A DNA stretch of 64,000 nt from Bacillus sp. EB106-08-02-XG196 (GCF_013396335.1 NZ_JABWSY010000004.1:124001-188000), one strand, 5' to 3'; positions 1 to 8,522 are shown, counted from the stretch's first letter. Made by a program: numbers and translations. Notes: generated by a model from the sequence alone, not told the origin.

Positions 1-2
1 TC

Positions 3-929
3 ACAGTAGAAAAGGCAAGGAGAAAAAACACTATATTTCTATCTTTAAAGCTGATAGCATCTGCACTTCTCATTTTCCTTTTAGTCATTAATTTATTTCC
101 AGTCAAACAAATCAAACAGAAAAGCTTTTTTAATCATAATCGCCCAATGGTTATTGCCCACCAAGGCGGTGAACTGTTAGCACCTTCAAATACCATGGCA
201 GCCTTTCAGAATGCAGCTAATATGGGAGTGGATGTCCTTGAAACGGATATACATATAACAAAAGACGGCCACTTAGTTGCAATTCACGACGCAAGTGTTG
301 ACCGGACAACCAATGGTAAGGGACAGGTTGAAGATCTTACTTTAGCAGAAATTCAAGAGCTGGATGCAGGCTATCATTTTAAAAATCTTGAAGGTAACCA
401 TAATTTTCGTGGTAAGGGGGTCTATATTCCGACGGTTAAGGAAATGTTTCAAACCTTCAATCACATGAAGATTGAAATAGAAATTAAAGATGACAATCCT
501 CCTGAAAGAATCGAGGAGATAGCTTCTAAATTGTGGAATCTAATTGAAGAATACCAAATGGAAGAAAAGATTTTAATCGGTTCCTTTGACCAAGAAATTC
601 TTAAAACATTTGATAAGTATGCAAAAGGCCGAGTAGCTCTTTCAGCCGGAAGACAAGAGGTTAAAATTTTTGTAATTACTCATAAATTCCTTTTACGTAA
701 TCTTTATGTACCAAAAGTTGATGCCTTTCAGATTCCAGTGGAAGACAGCGGTTTCGATTTAACTGATCAAAGATTAATCGATGGGGCACATCGGCTTGGA
801 ATGGAAATCCATTACTGGACCATTGATGATCCAGATACAATGGAAAAGCTTATTGATGCAGGTGCTGATGGTATATTAACCAATCGACCTGATTTATTAC
901 ATAATCTGATTGAAGAAAAAGGATTTTAA
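3..929 (+). CDS. Membrane-anchored glycerophosphodiester phosphodiesterase (5' partial)
   Basis: Probably hydrolyses glycerophosphodiesters to glycerol-3-phosphate and an alcohol outside the membrane. The frame is open at the left edge (first full codon at 3), so the true start is outside the window; the internal ATG at 147 would discard 48 visible codons. Those codons encode a basic stretch and one hydrophobic segment (about visible residues 17-33), a membrane anchor or uncleaved signal. The catalytic barrel follows, with HQGG where the family usually has HRG, then ETDI, HDASVDRTTNGKG and, near the C-terminus, HYWTIDD. A terminator follows directly, so it ends its transcript. Family assignment is firm; the substrate and the effect of the R-to-Q change are unknown. 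Confidence 0.85.
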   Translation, partial: TVEKARRKNTIFLSLKLIASALLIFLLVINLFPVKQIKQKSFFNHNRPMVIAHQGGELLAPSNTMAAFQNAANMGVDVLETDIHITKDGHLVAIHDASVDRTTNGKGQVEDLTLAEIQELDAGYHFKNLEGNHNFRGKGVYIPTVKEMFQTFNHMKIEIEIKDDNPPERIEEIASKLWNLIEEYQMEEKILIGSFDQEILKTFDKYAKGRVALSAGRQEVKIFVITHKFLLRNLYVPKVDAFQIPVEDSGFDLTDQRLIDGAHRLGMEIHYWTIDDPDTMEKLIDAGADGILTNRPDLLHNLIEEKGF

Positions 930-952
930 TTATTCCTGCTTTTTTTAATGAT

Positions 953-981
953 AAAGGGTGCCTCAATGGGCACCCTTTTTT
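953..981 (+). terminator. Intrinsic terminator after GDPD gene
   Basis: GGGTGCC (956-962) pairs with GGCACCC (969-975), extended by AAA/TTT, and is followed by a T run. It begins 24 bases after the GDPD stop. Confidence 0.85.
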
Positions 982-1030
982 ATTAATGGCTGTGTTATTA
1001 CTCATTGTTGATTTTCGTGTAGGCTTGATC

Positions 1031-1225
1031 ATTCATAGGCGGAGAATTTCCGGCTAATGTATATAAAGGAATCTTAAGCAGCAGATATAAGCGGAAATAT
1101 TCTGGTTAACTGCTTTAAATAATACAAAATCCACTGATTTGGATACAATAAGCGGAAAAACTCCGCTTATTATGAAGGTAAAAATGGCTATTTCCCAATT
1201 TAAACGGAAATTCTCCGCTTATTTT
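1031..1225. repeat. Array 1: palindromic repeats, about 52-bp period
   Basis: Four degenerate units of the palindrome AAGCGGA-N5-TCCGCTT, with cores (GCGGA or ACGGA) at 1039, 1091, 1152 and 1204, giving spacings of 52, 61 and 52. The third unit (1148-1170) is a perfect 9-bp inverted repeat with a 5-base loop. The first unit is closest to the fourth when reverse-complemented. The array fills the gap between two convergent genes (GDPD and the dynamin-like GTPase); I see no credible gene here. Confidence 0.75.
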
Positions 1226-1267
1226 CCAAACACAATAAAATCAACATTCAGCTTTAACACAGCCTTA

Positions 1268-4021
1268 TTAATAAATCGTTTGTACACCCTTGCCTGCAAT
1301 TGTCGTCCATTCAAATTGACGCAGTCTAACTTCAAATAGTGTCAACGGATCGCGGAACAATTCTGGGTTGGTATTCATTTTTTTCAGTATATCGTGATTT
1401 GTCGTAATTTGAGACATTGATTCCTCGATTGCTTCATTAAGAACCTTCAATGGCTGTCTGTAAAACATGGTAATGTCTCGTTCTAATGATTTTTCAAATA
1501 GCTCGAATTGTTGGAAGAAGCGTTCAATCACAACCTCAGTTGGTTCAGAATAGCTATCATTTTTAACAAAGGACTTGTATTTATTATACAGCATGGCTTT
1601 ATTTTGAGAGATTGCCCCAAATAATTTCCCTGCACTTTTCAATAAAAATTGTGAAGCTGTGTTGCGAAGTAAGATATTGACCTTTTCTAATTGGAACCGG
1701 CTCGTCATTCTATCGGTATCCCGGCGCCAATCATCAAGCACTTTAAAATCACATTCTGTGCTAATTCGCTCTTCCCCATACAGGCTATTTAAGCCTTCAG
1801 CCATTTCATTTAAAAATGCCTGCCCTTGCTCAAATTCCTCTTTGCTACTGATAATCCATTCTTGAAGTGATGTATAATATTTCGGCAATACTTCTTGCTC
1901 CAAGTAATCTTGGATTCTATTGTTCATCATATCATTAAGCTCCAAATGAATCGTACTAATATTACTGTCTTCTTTGATTAACTCGGAACATTCTTGCAGT
2001 ATTTTCGGTACTGCGGCAGAAATTTCTTTTTGGATTGATTCCTTAATAGCGCGGTATGATCTTGTGATTGCTTTTGTTTTTTGTGACTCCGCATCCTTTA
2101 ATTGGTTAAGAGCACCATTTAACTTCATCACCACTTCTTCATTCCAGCGAACCGACTCAATTAATTGATTCTCCACATCAATTCTCTTTTGCAGCAGCCT
2201 GGATATGGTTGTTCGGATGAAATATAAAAGCTTTGCCAAGCGTTTATCGGCTATGTTTCTTTTATCCTTTATCGATTGAACAAATCTCTTCAGGTCGACT
2301 AATTGCTGTCCACTTTCATATTGAGAGGAAAAGGGTAATACTTGTGCTTCAGGTAAATAGGACTGAATCCTGGACCTAGTATCGTCGTAAATTCTTATTG
2401 CTTCCTGCTCATTAACAATCGTATCCATCTTATTCAAGAGAAAATGGACGGGAATATCGGGAGCAAGTTCATGAATTTGTGATAGAATCCCCTTTTCTTT
2501 ATCTGTAAATGGAGCATTTGCATCTAAGACAAAGAATAAACTATCTGCCATTTGTAGATATTGCAGCACTTCATAGCGGTCTTGGTGGCTGCCTCTTAGA
2601 CCTGGCGTTTCAATTAACGCCAGTTTCTGCTCATATAACAATGGAAAAGGCTGTTGAAATTCGATAATCGATTCTAGTGCATTTCGGCGCCGATCCATTC
2701 GCTCTTGAAATTGCGCGAAGTCTGCGAGTGGCACTGTCTCCTGATCAGTTATTTCATAAATATTTAAGTCTTCAAAATCTTTAAACATAACAAGCGACGA
2801 AGTGGGGCTATCCTGAATCTCTTCCCCTAGAATGGTATTTATGAAAGCAGACTTCCCGCTGCCACTTAATCCAGTAATCAACAAGTGATGGGTATCAAAA
2901 TCATTCAATTGCGAAACCATCCATTTTAAGCGGTTATTCTCACCCATATCTTGACTATTCGCCCAACTAATAATGGACTCAAAGAGATTTATACATTCTT
3001 CTAATTCGTTGAAATGACTTTCTGTTTCGCCAATAAGATTTTCAGCCACATTAACAATTGACATACTAATACTTGTTGGAAATAGCTCATTCCATGATAA
3101 TACCGCAGCTGACACTATGACCGTATGCGCAGGAACTGATAAGCGCAGCCAATTTGTTAATAGGTCAGGTACAAGGTCTTCTAGTGTTTTAATACTCTGG
3201 CTGCCGTTTATTAATCCAAAATACGTTTCATGATGGAGATCTGATAGCAATTGGAAATGGTTGTTTGTGCTAATATCTAGATTCAATAGGAGATGATTTA
3301 ACTCTTTTAGCCATGTAAAATAGGACTCTTCACTTTTATAACTGTTCCATAGTGATGCAGTAAGCTCTTCAAACATCTGATGATCTAGGGTATACAATTC
3401 AAATAGTCCCTGTAAGAAATAATTTGGGTTTAAGCTTTTGGTAACACCTTTCTTTACATATGAATTCAATGTATCAAACCATTCAAGTGAACCCGTTCGT
3501 TTTGCTTCATTTAGTGCAAGTTCAATACCGTGATCCCAATCCTGCTGATCCTCAAAATATGCGCGGGCTATAGCAGTCACATTCGGATAATCCGGGTTAG
3601 CATTGATTGTTCTTTTGATAATCTCCACTGCAGCCTCAGACTTTCCTCGTTCAATATAAAGAGAAAACAGCTGCAGGGCCACTTCTGTCTTTAATGTAGG
3701 ATTATTTGTTTCTATGGAAAGATAAAGGTCCTCAGCATTTGAGAGAAGACCTGTTTCAAAATAGGCATCGGCAATATTTTTCCTCGCCCAAAGTTCAAGT
3801 TCCCCCATTACGTTTTCCCATTTAAAAATAGCTGCCTCAAAATCTCGATTGTGAAAATAGATTTCTCCTTGTGCAAAGCGTATAGACGTCAAATCTGGCA
3901 AATCCTTTTGAAGCTCTTCCTGATACGCATCACCTAACACACGTATCGGCTGTATATTTTCATGTTCATTTATATACATTTGATAATATGACTTTTTTAT
4001 TAACTGACTTTCCAACGTCAT
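1268..4021 (-). CDS. Dynamin-like GTPase with TPR-like N-terminal region
   Basis: A 917-residue protein. Residues about 30-180 look like TPR helices (repeated acidic/aromatic helical pairs such as AEDLYLSIETNNP). A dynamin-type GTPase domain follows: P-loop GLSGSGKS at about 384-391, ETPG at about 471, and NKMD at about 530. The remaining 380 residues are long charged helices, as in a dynamin stalk. The start is set at the ATG at 4021, preceded by GGGGGGACGGAA; an in-frame GTG eight codons upstream has no ribosome binding site. Bacterial dynamins act at membranes (fusion, repair, phage defence); the role here is not known. It stands alone and is not paired with a second dynamin. Confidence 0.8.
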   Translation of the reverse strand: MTLESQLIKKSYYQMYINEHENIQPIRVLGDAYQEELQKDLPDLTSIRFAQGEIYFHNRDFEAAIFKWENVMGELELWARKNIADAYFETGLLSNAEDLYLSIETNNPTLKTEVALQLFSLYIERGKSEAAVEIIKRTINANPDYPNVTAIARAYFEDQQDWDHGIELALNEAKRTGSLEWFDTLNSYVKKGVTKSLNPNYFLQGLFELYTLDHQMFEELTASLWNSYKSEESYFTWLKELNHLLLNLDISTNNHFQLLSDLHHETYFGLINGSQSIKTLEDLVPDLLTNWLRLSVPAHTVIVSAAVLSWNELFPTSISMSIVNVAENLIGETESHFNELEECINLFESIISWANSQDMGENNRLKWMVSQLNDFDTHHLLITGLSGSGKSAFINTILGEEIQDSPTSSLVMFKDFEDLNIYEITDQETVPLADFAQFQERMDRRRNALESIIEFQQPFPLLYEQKLALIETPGLRGSHQDRYEVLQYLQMADSLFFVLDANAPFTDKEKGILSQIHELAPDIPVHFLLNKMDTIVNEQEAIRIYDDTRSRIQSYLPEAQVLPFSSQYESGQQLVDLKRFVQSIKDKRNIADKRLAKLLYFIRTTISRLLQKRIDVENQLIESVRWNEEVVMKLNGALNQLKDAESQKTKAITRSYRAIKESIQKEISAAVPKILQECSELIKEDSNISTIHLELNDMMNNRIQDYLEQEVLPKYYTSLQEWIISSKEEFEQGQAFLNEMAEGLNSLYGEERISTECDFKVLDDWRRDTDRMTSRFQLEKVNILLRNTASQFLLKSAGKLFGAISQNKAMLYNKYKSFVKNDSYSEPTEVVIERFFQQFELFEKSLERDITMFYRQPLKVLNEAIEESMSQITTNHDILKKMNTNPELFRDPLTLFEVRLRQFEWTTIAGKGVQTIY

Positions 4022-4203
4022 TTCCGTCCCCCCAATTACCACCACTTCTATGCATTCATATGGAAAAGAGGCAGAATTATTCCTCTATACAATTCGAACG
4101 AGGTATTCATTTTTAGTCCCTATTATACCGATTCTACCAAACGATTTTATTATTAAGGTTTCAGTTATATTTCAATTTGAATACATTCCTTTACACAGCA
4201 GGC

Positions 4204-4233
4204 TTCTACTTTTATCCCATTTCGCTGTATAAT
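4204..4233 (+). promoter_or_regulatory. Candidate sigma-A promoter of the 4263 gene
   Basis: A perfect TATAAT at 4228-4233 lies 30 bases before the TTG start. The best -35 at the right distance (TTCTAC at 4204) is weak, so the call rests mainly on the -10 box. Confidence 0.4.
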
Positions 4234-4262
4234 GTATTCATTCTACCAAAAGGGGCATTTTT

Positions 4263-4772
4263 TTGAAAAAGGACGAAGCCGTATTTATGGCAGATTTGAT
4301 AAAAGAATCAAGACCTGCCGCTTATGAAATTAATAAAATGGAAATTGTTAATGGGATGCTGCCTCGATTTCATCAATGGACAAATGGTAAAAAAACAATA
4401 GCAGGCTTTGATGTTACTAGGGTAGATAGCGATACCAGCTATTATTTTCTATTCATTGATTGGCACCGCAATGACAACTATTATTTAGTCATTTATCTAC
4501 ATAATAAATCAACCACAGCTGCGGAGCTAAGAATGGTTGAACAAGTAGACGTAAGCCCCCATATCGTATGGAAGTATAATCCTTTAAAACGTGATGGGAA
4601 AAACGATCAAAGAAAAGCTTATTTCAAGCAAATGTTTGGCTCAACTACTGTACAAATAAAAGTTCCTGCCTCTACTTTCGAAGTGAAGGAATTCTTTGAG
4701 CAACTATTTAAACTCTGCCAAAACCGGATAAAAGCAGACAAGATTGTCGACGTTTTTGATTTTGAAGTATAA
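4263..4772 (+). CDS. Conserved-looking hypothetical protein, 169 aa
   Basis: Unrecognised soluble protein rich in aromatic residues (YYFLFIDWHRNDNYYLVIYL), suggesting a compact beta-rich fold; no signal peptide or membrane helix. The start is TTG at 4263, supported by AAAAGGGG seven bases upstream. It has its own TATAAT-type promoter and a terminator shared with the convergent ABC transporter operon, so it is a single-gene transcript. Coding by length, ribosome binding site and terminator; function not assignable. Confidence 0.7.
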   Translation: MKKDEAVFMADLIKESRPAAYEINKMEIVNGMLPRFHQWTNGKKTIAGFDVTRVDSDTSYYFLFIDWHRNDNYYLVIYLHNKSTTAAELRMVEQVDVSPHIVWKYNPLKRDGKNDQRKAYFKQMFGSTTVQIKVPASTFEVKEFFEQLFKLCQNRIKADKIVDVFDFEV

Positions 4773-4782
4773 TTGATAGTAA

Positions 4783-4811
4783 AAAACAGGGTGGCTTGGC
4801 CTCCCTGTTTA
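4783..4811. terminator. Bidirectional terminator
   Basis: AAACAGGG pairs with CCCTGTTT around an inner GGC/GCC stem. It serves the + gene ending at 4772 and the - operon ending at 4809, and overlaps the latter's stop codon. Confidence 0.75.
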
Positions 4812-5531
4812 TAACACCTTACTCAAGAAGGCTTTGGTTCGATTTTCTTTTGGATGATGAAATAGTTCATTTGGAACATTTTCTTCGACGATAAGCCCGC
4901 CGTCCATAAAAATGACACGATCTCCTACTTCTTTTGCAAACCCCATTTCATGTGTAACAACCACCATGGTCATGCCTTCTTTGGCAAGCTGCTTCATGAC
5001 CTCCAAAACCTCCCCGACCATTTCAGGATCAAGGGCTGAGGTTGGTTCGTCAAACAGCATGATTTTCGGTTCCATCGCAAGCGCTCTAGCAATCGCGACA
5101 CGCTGCTTTTGACCGCCTGATAAGGAATCAGGATACGCCTCTGCTTTATCCTCTAACCCTACTTTTCTTAAAAGCTCTAACCCTTTTTTTCTAGCTTCCA
5201 CAGCTGAAGTATTTCTGACTTTCATCGGGGCTAGCATGATATTTTCAATAACCTTTTTATGTGGGAACAGATTAAACTGTTGAAACACCATACCCACTTC
5301 CGTCCTAATTTTATTGATATCTGTCTTTTTGTCGGTAATATCAGTTCCTTCAATATAGACATGTCCATCTGTAATACTTTCTAAAAGATTAATACAACGC
5401 AGGAAAGTAGATTTACCTGAACCAGATGGACCAATTACAACCACAACCTCTTGCGGCTTAATGGTTACATTTATATCCTTTAGTACTTCATTCGTGCCAA
5501 AGGACTTTTTTAAATTTTTCACTTCAATCAT
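4809..5531 (-). CDS. Polar amino acid ABC transporter, ATP-binding protein
   Basis: Cytoplasmic ATPase of a three-gene importer. Walker [10 protein letters not shown] at residues 34-42, signature LSGGQ at 137-141, Walker B IMLFDEP at 157-163, then the switch His in VVTHEMG. At 240 residues it has the usual length for the GlnQ/ArtM/TcyN group. It overlaps the permease gene by 4 bp (5528-5531), indicating translational coupling. The family imports polar amino acids such as arginine, glutamine or cystine; the sequence alone does not settle which. The gene order binding protein-permease-ATPase resembles artPQM of Bacillus subtilis. Confidence 0.93.
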   Translation of the reverse strand: MIEVKNLKKSFGTNEVLKDINVTIKPQEVVVVIGPSGSGKSTFLRCINLLESITDGHVYIEGTDITDKKTDINKIRTEVGMVFQQFNLFPHKKVIENIMLAPMKVRNTSAVEARKKGLELLRKVGLEDKAEAYPDSLSGGQKQRVAIARALAMEPKIMLFDEPTSALDPEMVGEVLEVMKQLAKEGMTMVVVTHEMGFAKEVGDRVIFMDGGLIVEENVPNELFHHPKENRTKAFLSKVL

Positions 5532-6184
5532 TCTGTTGTCAGTCTCCTTTCAAGTCGGCTTAATACGTAGCTTAAAGAAAGCGTTAATACAAGGTAAATA
5601 AGCGCTGCAGTAATATACGGCTCCCATACACGGAAATATTGACCTTGCATGGCTCGTCCCCAATACATGAGTTCTGGGGCGGCCACTAATGATGCGAGTG
5701 ATGATTCTTTAATTAGGACAATAAATTCATTACCTAGTGGTGGAATCATTCGTTTAAACGCTTGTGGAAGGATAATATAACGCATAGCTTGTACTTGCGT
5801 CATTCCGAGAGAACGGGCTGCTTCCATCTGCCCTTTATCAATTGATTGAATTCCTGCACGGAAGATTTCAGCTATGTATGCCGCAGAATTTAATGACAGA
5901 GTAAGAATCGCTGCAGCAATACCATTTGTTCCCCCTATAAACAGCGGTACTACCGCAAAGTGAATTAACATAATTTGTACCAGCATTGGTGTGCCTCGGA
6001 ACAAAGTGATATACACGCCAAAAGGGAATGATAGAAATTTATTTTTCATCATTTTTCCTAATCCAATAAACAATCCAAGTACTGTCCCGATTAAAATACC
6101 AGCTAATGATAGTCCAATTGTAAGTAGCGTCCCTTTCAGAAAAAAGGGTGCGTATTCTGCTAAAATATCCCATTGAAAATCCAT
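5528..6184 (-). CDS. Polar amino acid ABC transporter, permease
   Basis: Inner-membrane permease of the HisM/GlnP family, 218 residues with about five membrane helices. The EAA loop that contacts the ATPase is visible as [10 protein letters not shown], followed by the conserved [17 protein letters not shown]. The ATG at 6184 follows a GGGGGAT ribosome binding site. It lies between the binding-protein gene and the ATPase gene. A hairpin with a U-run separates it from the binding-protein gene, which should lower its expression relative to the binding protein. Confidence 0.92.
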   Translation of the reverse strand: MDFQWDILAEYAPFFLKGTLLTIGLSLAGILIGTVLGLFIGLGKMMKNKFLSFPFGVYITLFRGTPMLVQIMLIHFAVVPLFIGGTNGIAAAILTLSLNSAAYIAEIFRAGIQSIDKGQMEAARSLGMTQVQAMRYIILPQAFKRMIPPLGNEFIVLIKESSLASLVAAPELMYWGRAMQGQYFRVWEPYITAALIYLVLTLSLSYVLSRLERRLTTE

Positions 6185-6245
6185 AATTAATCCCCCTATT
6201 GATACGTTGACTCTCTGTTAAATTATGTAAAATAAGGCATTAAAC

Positions 6246-6290
6246 CAAAAAATTGCGTAACTTCTGATTTCTAAGAGTTACGCAATTTTT
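6246..6290 (-). terminator. Intra-operon terminator between binding protein and permease
   Basis: A long stem (AAAATTGCGTAACT with AGTTACGCAATTTT) and, on the - strand, a run of six T. It lies just after the binding-protein stop, so it probably acts as a partial terminator giving more binding protein than membrane components. Confidence 0.75.
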
Positions 6291-6294
6291 GTTA

Positions 6295-7113
6295 TTATTG
6301 TTGGTCTTTTAATAGTTGTACGTCTGGATCTACCTTAAACCATTCATTGTAAATTTCTGCATATGTTCCGTTATCAAATACTTCGTTTAGCGCTTTATCA
6401 AAATCTGCTTTTATCTTACTTCCCTTCGGAAACATTAATCCGTAGAACTCTTGAGCAAATGCATCCTTATCTTCAATGATAACAAATTTATCATTCGGAT
6501 TATTTTTTGCATATTCTTCAATTACTGTATTATCCGCAACAACCGCGTCTGCTCCTCCAGCCTTAAGCTCAAGGATTGCTAAGTTATTGTTTTCAAACTT
6601 TTTAATCTGACTGCTGTTTTTACCAAGAAGACCTTCAACCGCTTCCTGCCCAGTTGTTGCGTTTTGAACAGCAACTGTTTTATCCTTCAAATCTTCAGCA
6701 CTTTTAATATCACTGCCTTCTGGAACCATAATCTTATTGGTAGATAAGAAGTATGGGACAGAAAAATCATAGGTTTTCTTTCTATCATCGTTAATGGTTA
6801 TGGAAGAAATACCAATATCGGCAATTTTCTTCTCTAATTCTACGAATATTGGATCCCACCCGGTATGAGCAATATCAATTTCGTAACCCGCTTCTTTTGC
6901 AACCGCTTTAATTAAGTCAATATCAAAGCCTACTATTTCACCCTTATCCTGGTATTCAAATGGTGCGTAGGCTGCATCTGTTACGACGCGGAGAGTTTTC
7001 TTGTCCTTATCGGAGTCATCCCCATTACCACTTGTTTCACTCGATCCACAAGCAGTAAGCATTAACATAAGAGCCATGACCAAGAACGTTGTTAAAAGTT
7101 TTAACTTCTTCAT
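6295..7113 (-). CDS. Amino acid ABC transporter substrate-binding lipoprotein
   Basis: Extracellular solute receptor (family 3 binding protein). A lipoprotein signal peptide ends in the lipobox LTAC with Cys at residue 22, followed by a Ser/Gly/Asp-rich linker. Mature landmarks typical of the family are YAPFEYQDKGEIVGFDIDL, the DFSVPYF region and PKGS. At 272 residues it has the family length. It is the first gene of the operon with a good sigma-A promoter, and a terminator-like hairpin follows it. The ligand is likely a polar amino acid; the identity is not determined. Confidence 0.92.
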   Translation of the reverse strand: MKKLKLLTTFLVMALMLMLTACGSSETSGNGDDSDKDKKTLRVVTDAAYAPFEYQDKGEIVGFDIDLIKAVAKEAGYEIDIAHTGWDPIFVELEKKIADIGISSITINDDRKKTYDFSVPYFLSTNKIMVPEGSDIKSAEDLKDKTVAVQNATTGQEAVEGLLGKNSSQIKKFENNNLAILELKAGGADAVVADNTVIEEYAKNNPNDKFVIIEDKDAFAQEFYGLMFPKGSKIKADFDKALNEVFDNGTYAEIYNEWFKVDPDVQLLKDQQ

Positions 7114-7182
7114 TTTCTCATCCCCCTAATATTCTTTTGAAAAGTTAATCTTAAAAACATTTTTAATTTTTAGAATATAATG

Positions 7183-7211
7183 ATTATAACTTTTTTTGTT
7201 TGCTTATTCAA
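7183..7211 (-). promoter_or_regulatory. Sigma-A promoter of the ABC importer operon
   Basis: Read on the - strand: TTGAAT, 17-base spacer, TATAAT. It lies about 70 bases upstream of the binding-protein start, in an AT-rich gap (7114-7408) where I see no gene. Confidence 0.65.
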
Positions 7212-7349
7212 TATGTTAATATTAATACTTTAGTGTTTTACTATTTTAAAACGCAAAAAAAGTAATATGAAAATAGTATTTATTAGATAATTGTTTATTT
7301 TGGATTGATATTTTGTTTAGGTTTCCATTTTATCTAGGCATATGCCCAC

Positions 7350-7376
7350 ACTCTCCGCGGATGACTACATAATCTA
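7350..7376 (+). promoter_or_regulatory. Candidate sigma-K promoter
   Basis: AC at 7350, a 16-base spacer and CATAATCTA at 7368-7376 fit the sigma-K pattern AC-N16/17-CATANNNTA. It is placed correctly about 30 bases before the coiled-coil gene at 7409. The pattern is short, so chance matches occur. Confidence 0.45.
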
Positions 7377-7408
7377 TAGGGTATTAATCAAAAAAGGAGA
7401 GTTGCCCC

Positions 7409-7708
7409 ATGTATCCTTATGGCTATTACCCAGCTCAACCAGTACAGTATGATTACAATATGTATGATCAATATGTTCAAGAAGACCCATATTCCCAAGA
7501 CCAATTTGACCCAGATAGACAACCGCAGCAACTTGAGCGCAGAGTCACTCGACTTGAAAGAGAAAGTGAACGTCAAGAGAGAGAAATCAATCGACTACAA
7601 CGTGAATTAAACCAGACTCAGCGTCGCCTTCAACGTGTAAATCAACGTCTTCGTCAAGTCGAAAGAAGATTTAACTTCCCATTCACACCATTCGATGGAG
7701 AATATTAA
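7409..7708 (+). CDS. Small Tyr/Gln-rich coiled-coil protein, probable spore coat component
   Basis: 99 residues in two parts: an N-terminal third rich in Tyr, Gln, Pro and Asp (starts MYPYGYYPAQP), and a highly charged Arg/Glu/Gln coiled coil (about residues 40-90) ending FNFPFTPFDGEY. No signal peptide or membrane helix. The ribosome binding site AAAGGAGAG is seven bases from ATG. Tyr-rich composition plus coiled coil is common in Bacillus coat proteins, and a sigma-K-type promoter lies upstream; the spore role is inference. A terminator follows, so it is monocistronic. Confidence 0.75.
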   Translation: MYPYGYYPAQPVQYDYNMYDQYVQEDPYSQDQFDPDRQPQQLERRVTRLERESERQEREINRLQRELNQTQRRLQRVNQRLRQVERRFNFPFTPFDGEY

Positions 7709-7720
7709 TAACAAATATTA

Positions 7721-7752
7721 AGAGCCTGGCTGTTGACGCCTGGTTCTTTTTT
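7721..7752 (+). terminator. Terminator of the coiled-coil gene
   Basis: AGAGCCTGGC pairs with GCCTGGTTCT (one mismatch, one G-U) across a seven-base loop and runs into six T. Confidence 0.75.
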
Positions 7753-7787
7753 ATTTAGTAAGATTTCCTCTAATAAATGAAATTGTT

Positions 7788-7804
7788 TGTCAGTGTTTCT
7801 GACA
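7788..7804 (+). promoter_or_regulatory. TnrA/GlnR operator before the 7877-tnrA pair
   Basis: TGTCAGTGTTTCTGACA is a perfect inverted repeat matching the TnrA/GlnR consensus TGTNA-N7-TNACA. A TACAAT -10 box follows at 7841-7846, putting the operator centre near -55, an activator-type position. Confidence 0.75.
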
Positions 7805-7876
7805 CATTCACAGACAAATCCTAATAATTTAGTTACCTTTTACAATATATTCAATTAGAAGGAGTGAAAAGGCGGT

Positions 7877-8083
7877 ATGACAAATCAATTGCGTAAAGGA
7901 GTCGAAACACTTAAACTATTTTACATTAATCGATTAATTGCATCTGGTCTTTATAACGCTTCTGAACATAATCTAGATTCCCTCACCTTAAGCGAATTAC
8001 AAAGTATTTTTATAAAGACATTCCCCCAAAAAAATAAACCAAAGTATCTTAAAATAACTTGTACCAAAATCCAATCAATGTAA
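7877..8083 (+). CDS. FbpA-like small basic protein, 68 aa, upstream of tnrA
   Basis: Small, basic, soluble protein. The pattern L-R-K-x-V...Y-I-N-R-L-I-A-S-G-L-Y...L-T-L-S-E-L resembles the short Fur-regulated basic protein A (FbpA) family of Bacillus; this is a pattern match from memory, not a search. No Fur box is seen; a perfect TnrA/GlnR operator lies 73 bases upstream instead. The ribosome binding site is AAGGAG twelve bases before ATG, with a second purine run closer in. It is 64 bases ahead of tnrA with no terminator between, so the two are probably co-transcribed. A role linked to nitrogen control is inferred from position only. Confidence 0.65.
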   Translation: MTNQLRKGVETLKLFYINRLIASGLYNASEHNLDSLTLSELQSIFIKTFPQKNKPKYLKITCTKIQSM

Positions 8084-8147
8084 GGAAATTTCACATAAGT
8101 TAGTAGTAAAGTACCTAATCACAGAAGAGCGTGGTGAGAATAAAAAA

Positions 8148-8483
8148 ATGACAAATGATTTTTCTTATAAAGATAAAAAAGTAATCACAATTGGGATTGT
8201 TAGAGACTTAACGGGTCTCTCTGAGAGACAAATTCGTTATTATGAGGAGAGAAGGTTAATTTTCCCCGAGAGATCCCCTGGCGGAAGCAGAAAGTACTCT
8301 TTTGCAGATGTAGAATTATTAGTGGAAATCGCGAACAAGATTGAAGATGGTGTTCAAACGCATGAAATTAGGAAAGAAATGCTTCGAGCTCAGAAGAACC
8401 AAAATCAAAATGATGTTAGAAAAAAAATGATTCAAGGACAATTGAATGCTCAATTCGGTTTACGAAAAGGTCCATCTTCTTAA
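8148..8483 (+). CDS. tnrA: Nitrogen regulator TnrA (MerR/GlnR family)
   Basis: DNA-binding regulator active under nitrogen limitation. 111 residues, close to TnrA of Bacillus subtilis along the whole length as I recall it. The MerR-type winged helix (about residues 14-70) carries SERQIRYYEERRLIFP and RKYSFADVELL; the region DGVQTHEIRKEM follows. The C-terminal tail KKMIQGQLNAQF corresponds to the TnrA segment that binds feedback-inhibited glutamine synthetase. GlnR is the alternative, but the short tail and the ammonium transporter next door favour TnrA. Three consensus operators lie within 900 bases, one upstream of this transcript, suggesting autoregulation. Confidence 0.92.
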   Translation: MTNDFSYKDKKVITIGIVRDLTGLSERQIRYYEERRLIFPERSPGGSRKYSFADVELLVEIANKIEDGVQTHEIRKEMLRAQKNQNQNDVRKKMIQGQLNAQFGLRKGPSS

Positions 8484-8503
8484 TAAAGAAGATGGCCTTT
8501 TTT
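8468..8503 (+). terminator. Terminator of tnrA
   Basis: Complementary arms CCATCTTCTT and AAGAAGATGG continue outward as GG and CC past a single bulged T, then six T. The hairpin includes the tnrA stop codon. Confidence 0.75.
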
Positions 8504-8522
8504 CTTCTCCCTTCAAAAACCA

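Noticed and set aside
7114-7408. Small RNA or gene in the AT-rich gap upstream of the ABC importer
   Set aside because: Only the importer promoter and the sigma-K-like promoter are visible; no hairpin with a U-run or ribosome-bound frame.
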